64,000 nucleotides of DNA from Actinomadura rifamycini DSM 43936. Its GTDB lineage: Bacteria; Actinomycetota; Actinomycetes; Streptosporangiales; Streptosporangiaceae. This document shows positions 8,167 through 17,225 of the stretch, one piece after another. The DNA lies in the NCBI RefSeq assembly GCF_000425065.1, contig NZ_AULB01000015.1:1-64000 (forward strand), in the 5' to 3' direction. The notes under the pieces are model-generated. The model was not told the origin of the DNA. It was given only the letters and a program-made list of their open reading frames with translations, and did not search any database. Position numbers and translations under genes: made by a program. How positions within the stretch are numbered: the stretch's first letter is position 1; every line of letters starts with the position of its first letter.

Positions 8167-9420
8167 ATGGCGGTTCTGCTGGTGGGGACCCTCGATACCA
8201 AGGAGACCGAGTACCGGCTGGTCAGGGACCTGATCATCGAGTCCGGCCAGGACGTCGCGGTCGTCGACACGAGCGTCATGGGCGCCGCCTCGATGGCGGC
8301 CGACGTGGCCCCTTCCGAGGTGGCCGAAGCCGCGGGGACGACGCTGGAGGAGCTGCGGAGCGCGGGCGACCGCGGGGCCGCCCTGCGGGCGATGGCGGCG
8401 GGCGCCGCGGTCATCGCCGCCCGCATGCACCGGGAGGGACGCCTGAGCGGGGTGCTGGCGCTGGGCGGCAGCGGCGGCTCGTCCGTCGCGGCCGCGGTGA
8501 TGCGGGCGCTGCCGGTCGGCCTGCCGAAACTGCTGGTGTCGACGATGGCCGGCGGCGACGTCTCCGCCTACGTCGGCGGGAGCGACGTGACGCTCATGTA
8601 CAGCGTCGTCGACGTCGCGGGGATCAACTCGGTGTCCCGCCCGATCCTCGGCAACGCCGCGGCGGCCATCGCCGCCATGGCCGCCGCCCACGACCGGCGC
8701 CGGGACGGCGGGGACGGCGGGGACGGCGGGAAGCCCATGATCGCCGCGACCATGTTCGGTGTCACCACGCCGGCCGTGGAGGCGGCCCGGGCGCGGCTGG
8801 AGGAGCTGGGCTACGAGGTCCTCGTCTTCCACGCCACCGGCACCGGCGGACGGGCGCTGGAGACGCTCGCCGCCGAGGGCCGCTTCGCCGGTGTGCTCGA
8901 CCTGACGACCACCGAACTGGCGGACGAGCTGGTCGGCGGCGTCCTGTCGGCGGGGCCGGACCGGCTGACCGCCGCCGGGGCCGCCGGCGTCCCCCAGGTC
9001 GTCAGCCTCGGCGCGGTCGACATGGTCAACTTCGGCCCCGCCGACACCGTCCCCGAGCGGTTCCGGCGGCGCCTGCTGCTCGTCCACAACGACATGGTGA
9101 CGCTGATGCGCACCACGCCCGGCGAGGCCGCCGAGATCGGCCGCGCGATCGGCGCGCGGCTGGCCGCCGCGACCGGGCCCGTCACGCTCATGCTCCCGCG
9201 CGGCGGCCTGTCCGCCGTCGACGTCGAGGGAGGCCCGTTCTGGGATCCCGAGGCGGACGCCGCCTGCTTCGACGCCGTCCTGGACGCCGTGGCGGGCGGC
9301 CGCGTCGAGGTGATCGACACGGCGCACGACATCAACGCCCCCGAGTTCGCGGTGGCGGCCGCCGAGCGGCTGCACCGGCTCGTGCGGGCGTCCCGCGAAC
9401 CGGAAGGACACGCGCGATGA
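8167..9420 (+). CDS. UPF0261 (Tm-1-like ATP-binding domain) protein
   Basis: 417 residues of the UPF0261 family, named for the N-terminal half of the tomato Tm-1 antiviral protein. Family blocks seen: [11 protein letters not shown] at the N-terminus, [10 protein letters not shown] (nucleotide-binding glycine loop), [59 protein letters not shown] and HDINAPEFA. The Tm-1 domain binds ATP; the bacterial role is unknown. A Gly/Asp-rich linker near residues 177-185 joins its two subdomains. The stop overlaps the next start (ATGA), and the partner encodes the other Tm-1 half. Expression is probably under the divergent MocR. Confidence 0.9.
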   Translation: MAVLLVGTLDTKETEYRLVRDLIIESGQDVAVVDTSVMGAASMAADVAPSEVAEAAGTTLEELRSAGDRGAALRAMAAGAAVIAARMHREGRLSGVLALGGSGGSSVAAAVMRALPVGLPKLLVSTMAGGDVSAYVGGSDVTLMYSVVDVAGINSVSRPILGNAAAAIAAMAAAHDRRRDGGDGGDGGKPMIAATMFGVTTPAVEAARARLEELGYEVLVFHATGTGGRALETLAAEGRFAGVLDLTTTELADELVGGVLSAGPDRLTAAGAAGVPQVVSLGAVDMVNFGPADTVPERFRRRLLLVHNDMVTLMRTTPGEAAEIGRAIGARLAAATGPVTLMLPRGGLSAVDVEGGPFWDPEADAACFDAVLDAVAGGRVEVIDTAHDINAPEFAVAAAERLHRLVRASREPEGHAR

Positions 9421-10232
9421 ACCGATCCGAGGCACTCGGCAGGCTGGCCGCCCGGCGGGCCGCGGGCCGCCCGATCATCGGCGCCGGGGCGGGCACGGGC
9501 CTGTCCGCCAAGGCCGCGGAGCAGGGCGGCGCCGACCTCCTCATCATCTACAACTCGGGGCGTTTCCGGATGGCCGGGCGGGGGTCCCTGGCGGGCCTCA
9601 TGCCCTACGGGGACGCCAACGCGATCGTGCTGGAGATGGCGGGCGAGGTCCTCCCGGTCGTCAAGGACACCCCCGTGCTCGCCGGCGTCTGCGGCACCGA
9701 CCCCTTCCGGCTCATGCCCCGGTTCCTGGACGAGCTCCGCGACGCCGGGTTCGCCGGCGTCCAGAACTTCCCGACGGTCGGCCTGATCGACGGGGTCTTC
9801 CGGGCGAACCTGGAGGAGACCGGCATGGGGTTCGACCTCGAAGTCGAGATGATCGGGCTCGCCGCCGAGCGCGACCTGCTCACCGCCCCGTACGTCTTCG
9901 ACGCCCGGCAGGCCGCCGCGATGGCGCGGGCGGGCGCCGACATCGTCGTCCCGCACATGGGCCTGACGACGAAGGGCAGCATCGGCGCGCGCACCGCCAT
10001 CACCCTCGACGACGCGGTGGCGCGCGTCCAGGAGATCCGGGACGCGGCCGTCGCCGTCAACCCCGACGTCATCGTCCTGTGCCACGGCGGCCCCATCGCC
10101 GAGCCCGACGACGTCCGCCGCGTGCTGGACGGGACGACCGGGATCGACGGGTTCTTCGGCGCGTCGTCGATGGAGCGGCTGCCCACCGAGCGCGCCATCG
10201 CCGAACAGGTCCGGGCGTTCCAGCAGATTTGA
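9417..10232 (+). CDS. phosphoenolpyruvate hydrolase-like TIM-barrel protein
   Basis: 271 residues, the family annotated as PEP hydrolase-like or TIM-barrel signal-transduction protein and equivalent to the C-terminal half of plant Tm-1. Visible barrel blocks: [82 protein letters not shown] and [11 protein letters not shown]. The set resembles the PEP mutase/isocitrate lyase superfamily, but catalysis in bacteria has not, to my knowledge, been established. Translationally coupled to the UPF0261 gene, so the two products probably act as one complex. Confidence 0.87.
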   Translation: MNRSEALGRLAARRAAGRPIIGAGAGTGLSAKAAEQGGADLLIIYNSGRFRMAGRGSLAGLMPYGDANAIVLEMAGEVLPVVKDTPVLAGVCGTDPFRLMPRFLDELRDAGFAGVQNFPTVGLIDGVFRANLEETGMGFDLEVEMIGLAAERDLLTAPYVFDARQAAAMARAGADIVVPHMGLTTKGSIGARTAITLDDAVARVQEIRDAAVAVNPDVIVLCHGGPIAEPDDVRRVLDGTTGIDGFFGASSMERLPTERAIAEQVRAFQQI

Positions 10233-10256
10233 CCGGCTCAGCGAAGGAGCAGCACC

Positions 10257-10685
10257 GTGCACCGCGACCCGAACTCCGTGCCCACGATGGTCTTCGACTG
10301 GGGCTCGATCAAGTGGCTCGTCGACCCGGACGGCGTGCCGGGCGCGTCCTCCACCCTCGGCGAGGTGATCATCAACCCGGACCGGGGCCACGACCGCCAC
10401 GAGCATCCCGGATCCGACGAGATCCTCTACATCATCGAGGGCGAAGGGCGCCAGACCGTCGGCGACGGGCCCGAGTTCCCCGTGACGGCCGGTGACGCCG
10501 TCTGGATCCCCAGGGGGACCCTGCACTCCACCTTCAACACCGGCTGGAGGCCCCTGCGGATCCTGGCGACCTACACGCCCGGCGGCGCCGAGGCCGCCCT
10601 GCGCGAGGTGCCCGGCTTCGTCGAGCTGGCACCGGGCGCCCACCCCACCTGGGAGATGGGCGGACGGGAGGCGCCCCGTGGGTGA
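10257..10685 (+). CDS. single-domain cupin protein
   Basis: 142 residues from a GTG with GAAGGAG 11 bases before. One cupin barrel: motif 1 HEHPGSDEILYIIEGEG gives the His-X-His and Glu metal ligands, and motif 2 VWIPRGTLHSTFN gives the last His. Such proteins bind a divalent metal and act as small dioxygenases, isomerases or sugar/hydroxy-acid binding proteins. It is third in the operon, overlapping the next reading frame by eight bases. Substrate unknown. Confidence 0.85.
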   Translation: MHRDPNSVPTMVFDWGSIKWLVDPDGVPGASSTLGEVIINPDRGHDRHEHPGSDEILYIIEGEGRQTVGDGPEFPVTAGDAVWIPRGTLHSTFNTGWRPLRILATYTPGGAEAALREVPGFVELAPGAHPTWEMGGREAPRG

Positions 10686-11449
10686 GTTCAGGCGCGACCG
10701 CGGCGGGCACGTGATCCCGGTCGCCGAGCCCGAGATCTTCCCCGTCCACCGGGGCAAGCGGTTCATCGTCACCGGCGGCACCGGCGGCGTCGGCGGCGCT
10801 GGCCGAGCGCCTCGGCGGGCCCGGACGCGGCGCGCACGGCATCGGCCTGGACCTGCGGGACCCCGCGTCGGTCGCCGCGGCCGCCGAACGGTCCTTCGAC
10901 CTGCTCGGCGGCGTCGACGGGCTCGCCAACGCGGCCGGCGTCGTCGAGATCGCGCCCGCGCTGCGGCACGCGCGCCCGCTGTGGGAGGCGCAGTTCGGCG
11001 TCAACGTCTTCGGCCCGTTCGAGCTGTCCCGCCTGGTCGCCGAGCGGATGATCGAGCAGGGCGGGGGCGGCGGCATCGTGAACGTCGCCTCGGAGGCGGG
11101 CAAGAACGGCCACCCGGACATGGTCGCCTACAACGCCAGCAAGGCCGCGGTGATCAACTGGACCCGGGTGGCCGCCGCGGAGTGGGCCCCGTACGCGATC
11201 AACGTCAACTGCGTGTGCCCGGGCGGCGTCGCGACGCCCATGCTGCGGCAGGTCGCGGACGCGCACGCCGCCGCCGGCTCCGGCGACGCCGACGCCGACG
11301 CCGTCTTCGCCTACATGGCCAACGAGCAGCTCGGCCGCCACATCGCCCCCGTCGAGGTGGCCTGGGCCGTCTCCTTCCTCCTCGGGGACCGGGTGCAGGG
11401 GATCCGGGGCCAGAGCATCAACGTCGACGGCGGCGTCTCGCCGTACTAG
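10678..11449 (+). pseudogene. SDR-family oxidoreductase with frameshift in the NAD-binding loop
   Basis: A GTG start overlapping the cupin gene opens a frame giving FIVTGGTGGVGGA, the Rossmann glycine motif. The rest of a normal SDR (LAERLGG, then NAAG, YNASKAAVINW with the catalytic Tyr and Lys, and the C-terminal INVDGGVSPY) continues in the next frame from about 10799. The break lies in GGCGGCGCTGG; two extra bases (GC/CG) would restore one about 258 residue protein. Either a recent mutation or an assembly error in a CG run. If real, it inactivates an NAD(P)-dependent alcohol/ketone dehydrogenase of this operon. Confidence 0.75.
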
Positions 11450-11484
11450 TCCCGGGCGACGACCGAGCCGGAAGGCGATCAACG

Positions 11485-12771
11485 ATGACCTCGCACGGCG
11501 GAACCGTCACCGGCCGGCTCGTCCGCCCCGGCGGCGCGGCGCGGGCGGTGCCGACCACGCTGGAGTTCTCCGCCGCCGACGGCACGATCCGGTCGGTCCG
11601 ACCGTCCGGCGGCCCGTCCGACCGGGTGGTGCTCCCCGGCCTGGTCAACGCGCACGCCCATTCCGGGATGGCGGTCCTGCGCGGCCTGGGCGACGGCCTG
11701 CCGCTGGCGGACTGGCTGGCGGTCGTGATGTCCGCGGAGGACGCGCTGTCCGAGGACGACCTGCGGTGGAGCGTGTCCCTCGCCCTGTGCGAGATGATCC
11801 GCGGGGGGACGACGGCGTTCGCCGACATGTTCCACTGGACGGAGCCGCTGATCGACACCGTGGTCGAGGCGGGCCTGCGCATCTGTGCCGCACCGGCCGT
11901 CTTCGGGCCCGCGGTCCGCCCCTACCCGGCGGCCGGCGGCCGGGCCCATCCCGAGGTCCTCGACCACGTCGAGGACCTCGCCCGGCGGTACGCCGGCGAG
12001 CCGCTCGTCCGGGTCATGTACGGGCCGCACGCGATCTACACCTGCGGCGAGCCGGTCTTCGGCGAGGTCGCCCGGCGGGCCGCGGAGAGCGGCCTCGGCG
12101 TCCACGTCCACCTCTCGGAGACGGCGGCGGAGGTCGGCGCGGCGGCGGCCGAGTACGGCCGGACGCCGATCGCGGCGGCCGCGCGCGCCGGGCTGCTCGG
12201 CCCGTCGACGCTCGTGGCCCACGCCACGAAGGCCACCGCGGACGACATCCGCCTCCTCGCCGAGGCGGGCGCGACGGTGGCGCACAACCCCCGGTCGAAC
12301 CTCAAGCTCGGATCCGGGATCGCTCCCGTGGCCGCGCTCCGCGAGGCGGGCGTGCGGGTGGCGATCGGCACCGACGGGCCCGCCGCCAACGACGCGCTCG
12401 ACCTGCTGAGCGAGCTCCGCCTGGCGGTGTCCCTGCAGCGCGGAGCGACCGAGGACGCCGACGCCTGGCCGCTGGACGAGGCGCTGGCGGGCGCGACCGC
12501 GCACGGCGCCGCGGCCCTCGGGTTCGCGCCGACGTCGCTGGCCGTGGGCGAACCCGCCGATCTGGTCGTGCTCGACGCCTCGTCGGTGCGGGCGCAGCCG
12601 ATGCATTCGGCGGCATCGTTCGTGGGGTGGGCCGCCACGGCCGCCGACGTGCGCGACGTCTACGTGGCCGGGCGTCCGCTGCTGCTGGACGGCGAGTTGC
12701 AGACCCTGGACGAGGAGCGCGTCCTGTACGAGGCGCGGCGCATCGCCGACCGCCTCGGCGCCGGCCGGTGA
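11485..12771 (+). CDS. amidohydrolase (ATZ/TRZ, SAH/MTA-deaminase-like)
   Basis: 428 residues. Metal-dependent amidohydrolase with NAHAHSGM (two His ligands), VHVHLSE, VAHATK and IGTDGPAAND (catalytic Asp). The layout matches the subfamily containing S-adenosylhomocysteine/5'-methylthioadenosine deaminase and triazine hydrolases, which remove amino groups from nitrogen heterocycles. Start ATG 11485 follows GAAGGCGAT. It is the last gene of the MocR-side operon, so a nitrogen-containing substrate would fit. The exact substrate cannot be read from sequence. Confidence 0.85.
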   Translation: MTSHGGTVTGRLVRPGGAARAVPTTLEFSAADGTIRSVRPSGGPSDRVVLPGLVNAHAHSGMAVLRGLGDGLPLADWLAVVMSAEDALSEDDLRWSVSLALCEMIRGGTTAFADMFHWTEPLIDTVVEAGLRICAAPAVFGPAVRPYPAAGGRAHPEVLDHVEDLARRYAGEPLVRVMYGPHAIYTCGEPVFGEVARRAAESGLGVHVHLSETAAEVGAAAAEYGRTPIAAAARAGLLGPSTLVAHATKATADDIRLLAEAGATVAHNPRSNLKLGSGIAPVAALREAGVRVAIGTDGPAANDALDLLSELRLAVSLQRGATEDADAWPLDEALAGATAHGAAALGFAPTSLAVGEPADLVVLDASSVRAQPMHSAASFVGWAATAADVRDVYVAGRPLLLDGELQTLDEERVLYEARRIADRLGAGR

Positions 12772-12810
12772 CCGGCGGGCGGTGACCGGCGGGCGGCCGC
12801 GCCCGGGGCG

Positions 12811-13527
12811 TCAGCGGAGGAGTGCGCCGAGCCGGGCGGCGGCGTCGACGACGATGCGGCCCAGTTCGTCCTCGTCGGACGCCTCGAACAGCGACAGGCC
12901 CACGCTGGTCTGCGTCCGGGCGCCGGGGACGACGGCCGACACGCCGATGATCGCGGAGCGGATCTCGCCGTAGGAGACGGCGAAGCCGCGCTCGCGGGCG
13001 AGCGCGACCTCGGGGCGCTCGCCGGGGAGGGGCGGCGCGGCGGCGAGCATCGCGAGGCCGGCCGAGCCGCGGTCGACGGGGTCGAGCTGGCCGACCCGGA
13101 ACGCGACGTGCATCGGGGCGCGCCGCGGCTCGACGATCATGAGCATCCGCACCCGGGTGTCGTCCTCGCGGACGACGAGGTGGGCGGTGGCCTGCGCGGC
13201 GTCGGTCATCTCCTCCAGGACGGGGCGCGCGAGGGTGCGCAGGTCCTGCTCGACGGGTTCGGCGAGTTCGACGAGGCCGGCGCCGAGCGAGATCCGCTTG
13301 AAGCGGTCGCGGCGGCAGAGCCGGTGGGCCTCCAGGGTGCGCACGAGCCGGTGCGCGACGGTGCGGTGGACGCCGACGCCCTCGGCGATCTCGGTGAGCG
13401 TGAGGCCCTGCGGGTGCCGGACCAGCAGCTCCAGGATCTGGAGGCCGTTGTGCAGCGTCTTCGACATTCCGGAGTCGATCTCGGGGGCCGCCACATCGGG
13501 GACCGTACCGCCGCCGGCCGCGCGCAT
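12811..13527 (-). CDS. IclR-family regulator
   Basis: 238 residues. Winged helix at residues 22-85 (ILELLVRHPQGLTLTEIAE, then GVHRTVAHRLVRTLEAHRL). The C-terminal IclR effector domain has VGQLDPVDRGSAGLAMLA and SYGEIRSAIIGVSAVVPG. It is divergent from the NTF2/SDR/flavoprotein operon and separated by about 96 bases that include a palindrome, so it very likely controls that operon and itself. The ATG at 13527 has GAGGAGGC before it; an internal ATG 20 codons later is a possible alternative. Confidence 0.88.
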   Translation of the reverse strand: MRAAGGGTVPDVAAPEIDSGMSKTLHNGLQILELLVRHPQGLTLTEIAEGVGVHRTVAHRLVRTLEAHRLCRRDRFKRISLGAGLVELAEPVEQDLRTLARPVLEEMTDAAQATAHLVVREDDTRVRMLMIVEPRRAPMHVAFRVGQLDPVDRGSAGLAMLAAAPPLPGERPEVALARERGFAVSYGEIRSAIIGVSAVVPGARTQTSVGLSLFEASDEDELGRIVVDAAARLGALLR

Positions 13528-13537
13528 GGGCCTCCTC

Positions 13538-13567
13538 TTGACGCATGTGAGTCACGTTACCTACGGT
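13538..13567 (+). promoter_or_regulatory. putative promoter of the IclR-side operon
   Basis: TTGACG, 18 bases, TACGGT: a good actinobacterial sigma-A-type match in the intergenic region, predicting a transcript start near 13574, just before the operator below. Confidence 0.5.
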
Positions 13568-13576
13568 GTCCGTACT

Positions 13577-13593
13577 TCGCACGGTGCGTGCGA
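13577..13593. promoter_or_regulatory. probable IclR operator
   Basis: TCGCAC-GGTGC-GTGCGA: perfect six-base inverted repeat with a five-base centre, at the predicted transcript start of the rightward operon and 50 bases from the IclR start. Confidence 0.5.
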
Positions 13594-13623
13594 TATTAGC
13601 ACACTACACGAGAGGTTCGTTCG

Positions 13624-14106
13624 ATGGACGCGTCGCTGCACCGCTTGTACGGGGCGCAGAGCCACCACATCGACGGCGGCCGGGCGCGCGCGTGGGCGGC
13701 GACCTTCACCCCGGACGGCGAGTTCCGCTCGCCCACGTATTCCCGTCCCGTCACCGGGACGGCCGAGCTGACGGCGTTCGCCGAGCGGTTCTTCGCCGAC
13801 GCGCGGGCGCGCGGCGTCACCGTCCGGCACGTCCTGACGAACGTGTTCGCCGAGCGGGCGGACGAGCGCACCGCCCTCGTCCATGCATACCTGCAGATCG
13901 TGAGCACTCCGGACGGCGGCGAGCCGCGCCTGGACCGGATGACCGTCGTCACCGACGACCTCGTCCGGGACGGCGGCGGGTGGCTGATCCGCCGCCGCGT
14001 CGTCCACCGCGACGGCGCGCACGACGGGCCGGACCGCGCACCGAACGACGAGCCGAACGACGAGCCGAACGACCGGCCGAACGACGAGAAGGAGCAGCAG
14101 CGATGA
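13624..14106 (+). CDS. SnoaL/NTF2-like protein
   Basis: 160 residues. One NTF2-like cone fold: N-terminal helix LHRLYGAQSHHIDGGRARAWAATFTPDGEF, central strands, C-terminal GGWLIRRRVVHRDG. The same fold includes small-molecule cyclases, isomerases and dehydratases and ring-hydroxylating dioxygenase beta-like subunits. The tail after residue 135 is a low-complexity run of PNDE/PNDR units, probably disordered. First gene of the operon; its stop overlaps the SDR start (ATGA). Confidence 0.8.
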   Translation: MDASLHRLYGAQSHHIDGGRARAWAATFTPDGEFRSPTYSRPVTGTAELTAFAERFFADARARGVTVRHVLTNVFAERADERTALVHAYLQIVSTPDGGEPRLDRMTVVTDDLVRDGGGWLIRRRVVHRDGAHDGPDRAPNDEPNDEPNDRPNDEKEQQR

Positions 14107-14930
14107 GCGAGACCGCCGAGCGGGCCAACCCCGGGCGCGTCGTCGGGACCCCGGTGGCGGCCGTGTACCCCGAGCTGCGCGGGAAGGCCGCCGTGGTGAC
14201 GGGAGCGGCGCGCGGCATGGGGGCGCGGTTCGCGGCGGCGCTCGCCGCCCGGGGCGTGGACGTCGTGGGCGCCGACATCGACGGGGACGCGATGGCGGTC
14301 ACCGCGAAGGAGATCACCGCCGAGACCGCGGGCGCGGACCGGCCCGGACGGGTCGTGGCGGCGCGGGTGGACGTGGCGAAGGCGGAGGAGCACGAGTCCG
14401 TCGCGCAGGTCGCGCTCGCGGAGTTCGGGCGGCTCGACTTCTGGGTGAACAACGCGGGGGTCTTCCCGTTCGCCGAGGTCGGCGACATCACGCCCGAGCA
14501 GATCCGGACGACGCTGGCGGTGAACGTCGAGGGGGTGCTGTTCGGGGCGCAGGCGGCGGCGCGGCACATGGAGCCGGGCGGGGCGATCGTGAACATGTCG
14601 TCGGTGTCGGCGGTGCGGGTGCGGCGCGGGCGCGGGGCGTACTGCTCGTCGAAGGCGGCGGTCGCGCACCTGACGGAGTCGCTCGCGGTCGAGCTGGGCG
14701 ACCGGGGCCTGCGGGTCAACGCGATCGCGCCCGGCTACATCGACACGGAGATGACCCGCTGGGTGCGGGAGGACGAGGCGGCGCTGCGGCACGCGCTGGA
14801 CGCCGTCCCGCTGCACCGGCTCGGGTCGCCGGAGGAGGTCGTCGGGCCGCTGCTGTTCCTGCTGTCCGACGGCGCCCGGTACGTGACGGGGCACAGCATC
14901 GCGGTGGACGGCGGGTCCCGGCATGTCTGA
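14103..14930 (+). CDS. SDR-family oxidoreductase
   Basis: 275 residues. Classical short-chain dehydrogenase: VTGAARGMG cofactor loop, NNAGVF, active-site Ser in MSSVS, Tyr-X3-Lys in AYCSSKAA, and IAVDGGSRHV at the end. Asp in GADID after strand 2 suggests NAD preference (inference). A 25-residue N-terminal extension precedes the Rossmann fold. It oxidises or reduces an alcohol/ketone in the pathway encoded by this operon and is coupled to both neighbours by overlaps. Confidence 0.88.
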   Translation: MSETAERANPGRVVGTPVAAVYPELRGKAAVVTGAARGMGARFAAALAARGVDVVGADIDGDAMAVTAKEITAETAGADRPGRVVAARVDVAKAEEHESVAQVALAEFGRLDFWVNNAGVFPFAEVGDITPEQIRTTLAVNVEGVLFGAQAAARHMEPGGAIVNMSSVSAVRVRRGRGAYCSSKAAVAHLTESLAVELGDRGLRVNAIAPGYIDTEMTRWVREDEAALRHALDAVPLHRLGSPEEVVGPLLFLLSDGARYVTGHSIAVDGGSRHV

Positions 14931-15723
14931 CGCGGTGCACGCCGACACCGTCCGCTACCCGGGGACCGTGCTGGTCACGGGCGCGGCGGCCGGCATGGGC
15001 GCGGCGCACGCGCGGGCGCTGGGCGCGCGGGGCGTGCACGTGTGCGCGGCGGACGTCGCCGACGCGGGGCCGGTCGCCGAGGAGATCCGGGCGGCCGGGG
15101 GGTCGGCGAGCGCGCACGTCCTGGACGTCGCGGACGCGGCCGCGTGGGCGCGGGTGATCGGCGAGGTGCGGGCGGAGCGGGGCGGACTGGGCGGCCTGGT
15201 GAACAACGCGGGCGTCTCGCGGCGGCTCGGGTTCATGGACACGACCGAGGAGGTGTGGGAGCGGGTCCTGCGGGTCAACCTGACGGGACCGTTCCACGGG
15301 ATGCGGGCGGCGGCGCCGCTGATGCGCGACTCCGGCGGCGGCTCCATCGTGAACATCTCCTCCATCTCGGGGCAGATCGGCTACTTCTCGCCCGCGTACT
15401 CGGCGAGCAAGTGGGGGCTGACCGGGCTGTCGAAGTCGGCGGCGGGCGGCTTCGCCGCCTGGGGCATCCGGGTCAACTCGGTGCATCCCGGGCTGGTCGA
15501 CACCGGCCTGCTGGACGGCGCGGACGCGTTCGTCGCCTCGGCCGTCCGGAGCATCCCCGCCGGGCGCGTGGGACGGCCCGAGGAGATCACCGACGCCGTC
15601 CTGTTCCTGCTGTCGGACCGTTCCACCTACCTCACCGGCGCCGAGCTGACGGCGGACGGCGGCCTGGTGAGCAACGGCCTCTACCACCGCATCCTCGCCG
15701 ACACCGGAGGTGGCCTCGGATGA
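14923..15723 (+). CDS. SDR-family oxidoreductase
   Basis: 266 residues. Second classical SDR in tandem: VTGAAAGMG, NNAGVSRR, SISGQ with active-site Ser, AYSASKWG with Tyr and Lys, and ELTADGGLV at the C-terminus. It is clearly related to but distinct from the preceding SDR, so the pair probably act on successive or opposite-stereochemistry alcohols. Overlaps the gene before it by eight bases and the flavoprotein after it by four (ATGA). Confidence 0.88.
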   Translation: MSDAVHADTVRYPGTVLVTGAAAGMGAAHARALGARGVHVCAADVADAGPVAEEIRAAGGSASAHVLDVADAAAWARVIGEVRAERGGLGGLVNNAGVSRRLGFMDTTEEVWERVLRVNLTGPFHGMRAAAPLMRDSGGGSIVNISSISGQIGYFSPAYSASKWGLTGLSKSAAGGFAAWGIRVNSVHPGLVDTGLLDGADAFVASAVRSIPAGRVGRPEEITDAVLFLLSDRSTYLTGAELTADGGLVSNGLYHRILADTGGGLG

Positions 15724-17180
15724 ACCCGGACGTGATCGTCGTCGGCGGCGGCGGGGCCGGCCTCGCCGCCGCCGCCACCGCGGCGGAGGCCGGCGCGGCC
15801 GTCCTGCTGCTGGAGGCGGAGCGGGAGCCGGGCGGCTCCACGGAGCTGTCGGCCGGCATGTTCACCGCCGCGGGCACCAGCGTGCAGCGGGGCCTCGGAG
15901 TCGAGGACTCGCCGGAGCGGTTCTTCCAGCACTACATGGACCTCAACCACTGGATGCTCAACCCCGGCCTGATCATGGCGTTCTGCCGGAACGCCGCGCC
16001 GACGCTGGAGTGGCTGATCGGCCTCGGGGTGGACGTCCCGGCGGCCGTGTCGCACAACGCGCACATGCCCGGCCTCTGCCAGGCGGGCGTCGAGGACGTC
16101 TGGCGCGGGCACGTCCCGCGCGACCAGGGCCTCGGCATCGTCCGGGCGCTCGTGCGGGCGTGCCGCGCGCACGGCGTCGAGATCGTCGCGAACACGCGCG
16201 TGGAGCGGCTGCTCGTCGAGGACGGCCGGGTCGCCGGGGTCGTCGCGGACGGCCTGGACGTGCGGGCCCGCGCGGTCGTCGTCGCGACCGGCGGCCTCGC
16301 GCACGACCGCGGCCTGCTCGAACGGTACTTCCCGGCGGCGCTGCGGGCGGGCGACGACCTGTTCGTCGTCGCGGCGCCCGGGGCGCGCGGCGACCACCTG
16401 CGGTTCGGCCGGCAGGTCGGCGCGTCCGTGGCCGGGGACGGCCAGGGGCTGCTGCTGCCGACGGCGTACTTCCAGCGGCTGCACCACTGGCAGTCGGGCT
16501 TCCCGCCGAAGTCGCGGATCCACGTGAACGCGCACGGCCGCCGGTTCATGGACGAGGACGCCTCGTACGCGGTGTCGGGCGGGATCATCGACGCGCAGCC
16601 GGGCCCGGTGTGGGCGGTGTTCGACGAGCGCGCCCGGCTCGGGCTGCCGCCCGGCTACGCGCACTGGACGCCGGAGCACGTCGCGCGGGAGGCCGACGCC
16701 GGGCGGACGGCCCGCGCGGGCACCCTCGACGGCCTCGCGGCGGCAATCGGCGTCCCGGCGGACGCGCTCGGCGCGGCCGTCCGCCGCTGGAACGGCACGC
16801 TGCCGCACGGCCGCGACCCCGAGTTCCGGCGGCACCGCACGCTGGCGAACAAGGGCGCGGACGGGCATCCCGACCCGATCGGCCGGCCGCCGTTCTACGC
16901 CGTCCGGATCCTGCCCGCCGAGCTGGTCTGCACCCACGCCGGGCTGGAGATCGACGCGTCGGCGCGGGTGCTGGACGAGCGCGGCGAGCCCGTCCCGGGC
17001 CTGCTCGCGGCGGGCGAGGCGGGCGCGGGCGTGCTCGGCCGGCGCTACGTCGGCGGCGGCAACTCGGTGGCGGGCGCCCTCACGATGGGCCGCATCGCCG
17101 GCCGCACCGCCGCCGCGCCCGCCGCGCCCCCAGCCGCGGCCGACCCGTCCGCTCCCACCGCGCCGACGGCCGCCGGCTGA
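15720..17180 (+). CDS. FAD-dependent oxidoreductase, fumarate reductase/KstD-like
   Basis: 486 residues. N-terminal dinucleotide fold VIVVGGGGAGLAAAATAAEAG binds FAD. The middle and C-terminal parts (GGSTELSAG, ATGGLAHD, INVNAHGRRFMDEDASY-like block, and a closing GGGNSVAGALTMGRIAG) match the flavocytochrome c/3-ketosteroid dehydrogenase superfamily. These enzymes insert or reduce C=C bonds next to a carbonyl. The last 25 residues are an Ala/Pro tail. Lying after two SDRs in an IclR-side operon, it probably dehydrogenates or reduces a ring ketone. Confidence 0.87.
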   Translation: MNPDVIVVGGGGAGLAAAATAAEAGAAVLLLEAEREPGGSTELSAGMFTAAGTSVQRGLGVEDSPERFFQHYMDLNHWMLNPGLIMAFCRNAAPTLEWLIGLGVDVPAAVSHNAHMPGLCQAGVEDVWRGHVPRDQGLGIVRALVRACRAHGVEIVANTRVERLLVEDGRVAGVVADGLDVRARAVVVATGGLAHDRGLLERYFPAALRAGDDLFVVAAPGARGDHLRFGRQVGASVAGDGQGLLLPTAYFQRLHHWQSGFPPKSRIHVNAHGRRFMDEDASYAVSGGIIDAQPGPVWAVFDERARLGLPPGYAHWTPEHVAREADAGRTARAGTLDGLAAAIGVPADALGAAVRRWNGTLPHGRDPEFRRHRTLANKGADGHPDPIGRPPFYAVRILPAELVCTHAGLEIDASARVLDERGEPVPGLLAAGEAGAGVLGRRYVGGGNSVAGALTMGRIAGRTAAAPAAPPAAADPSAPTAPTAAG

Positions 17181-17225
17181 CGGCCGTCCCGCACCACCCC
17201 ACCCCACTCCACCGAGGAGAACGAC

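Noticed and set aside
12768..12795. Tandem GTGACCGGCGGGCG copies over the amidohydrolase stop
   Set aside because: Only two copies in a GC-rich gap; most simply chance duplication with no regulatory sign.
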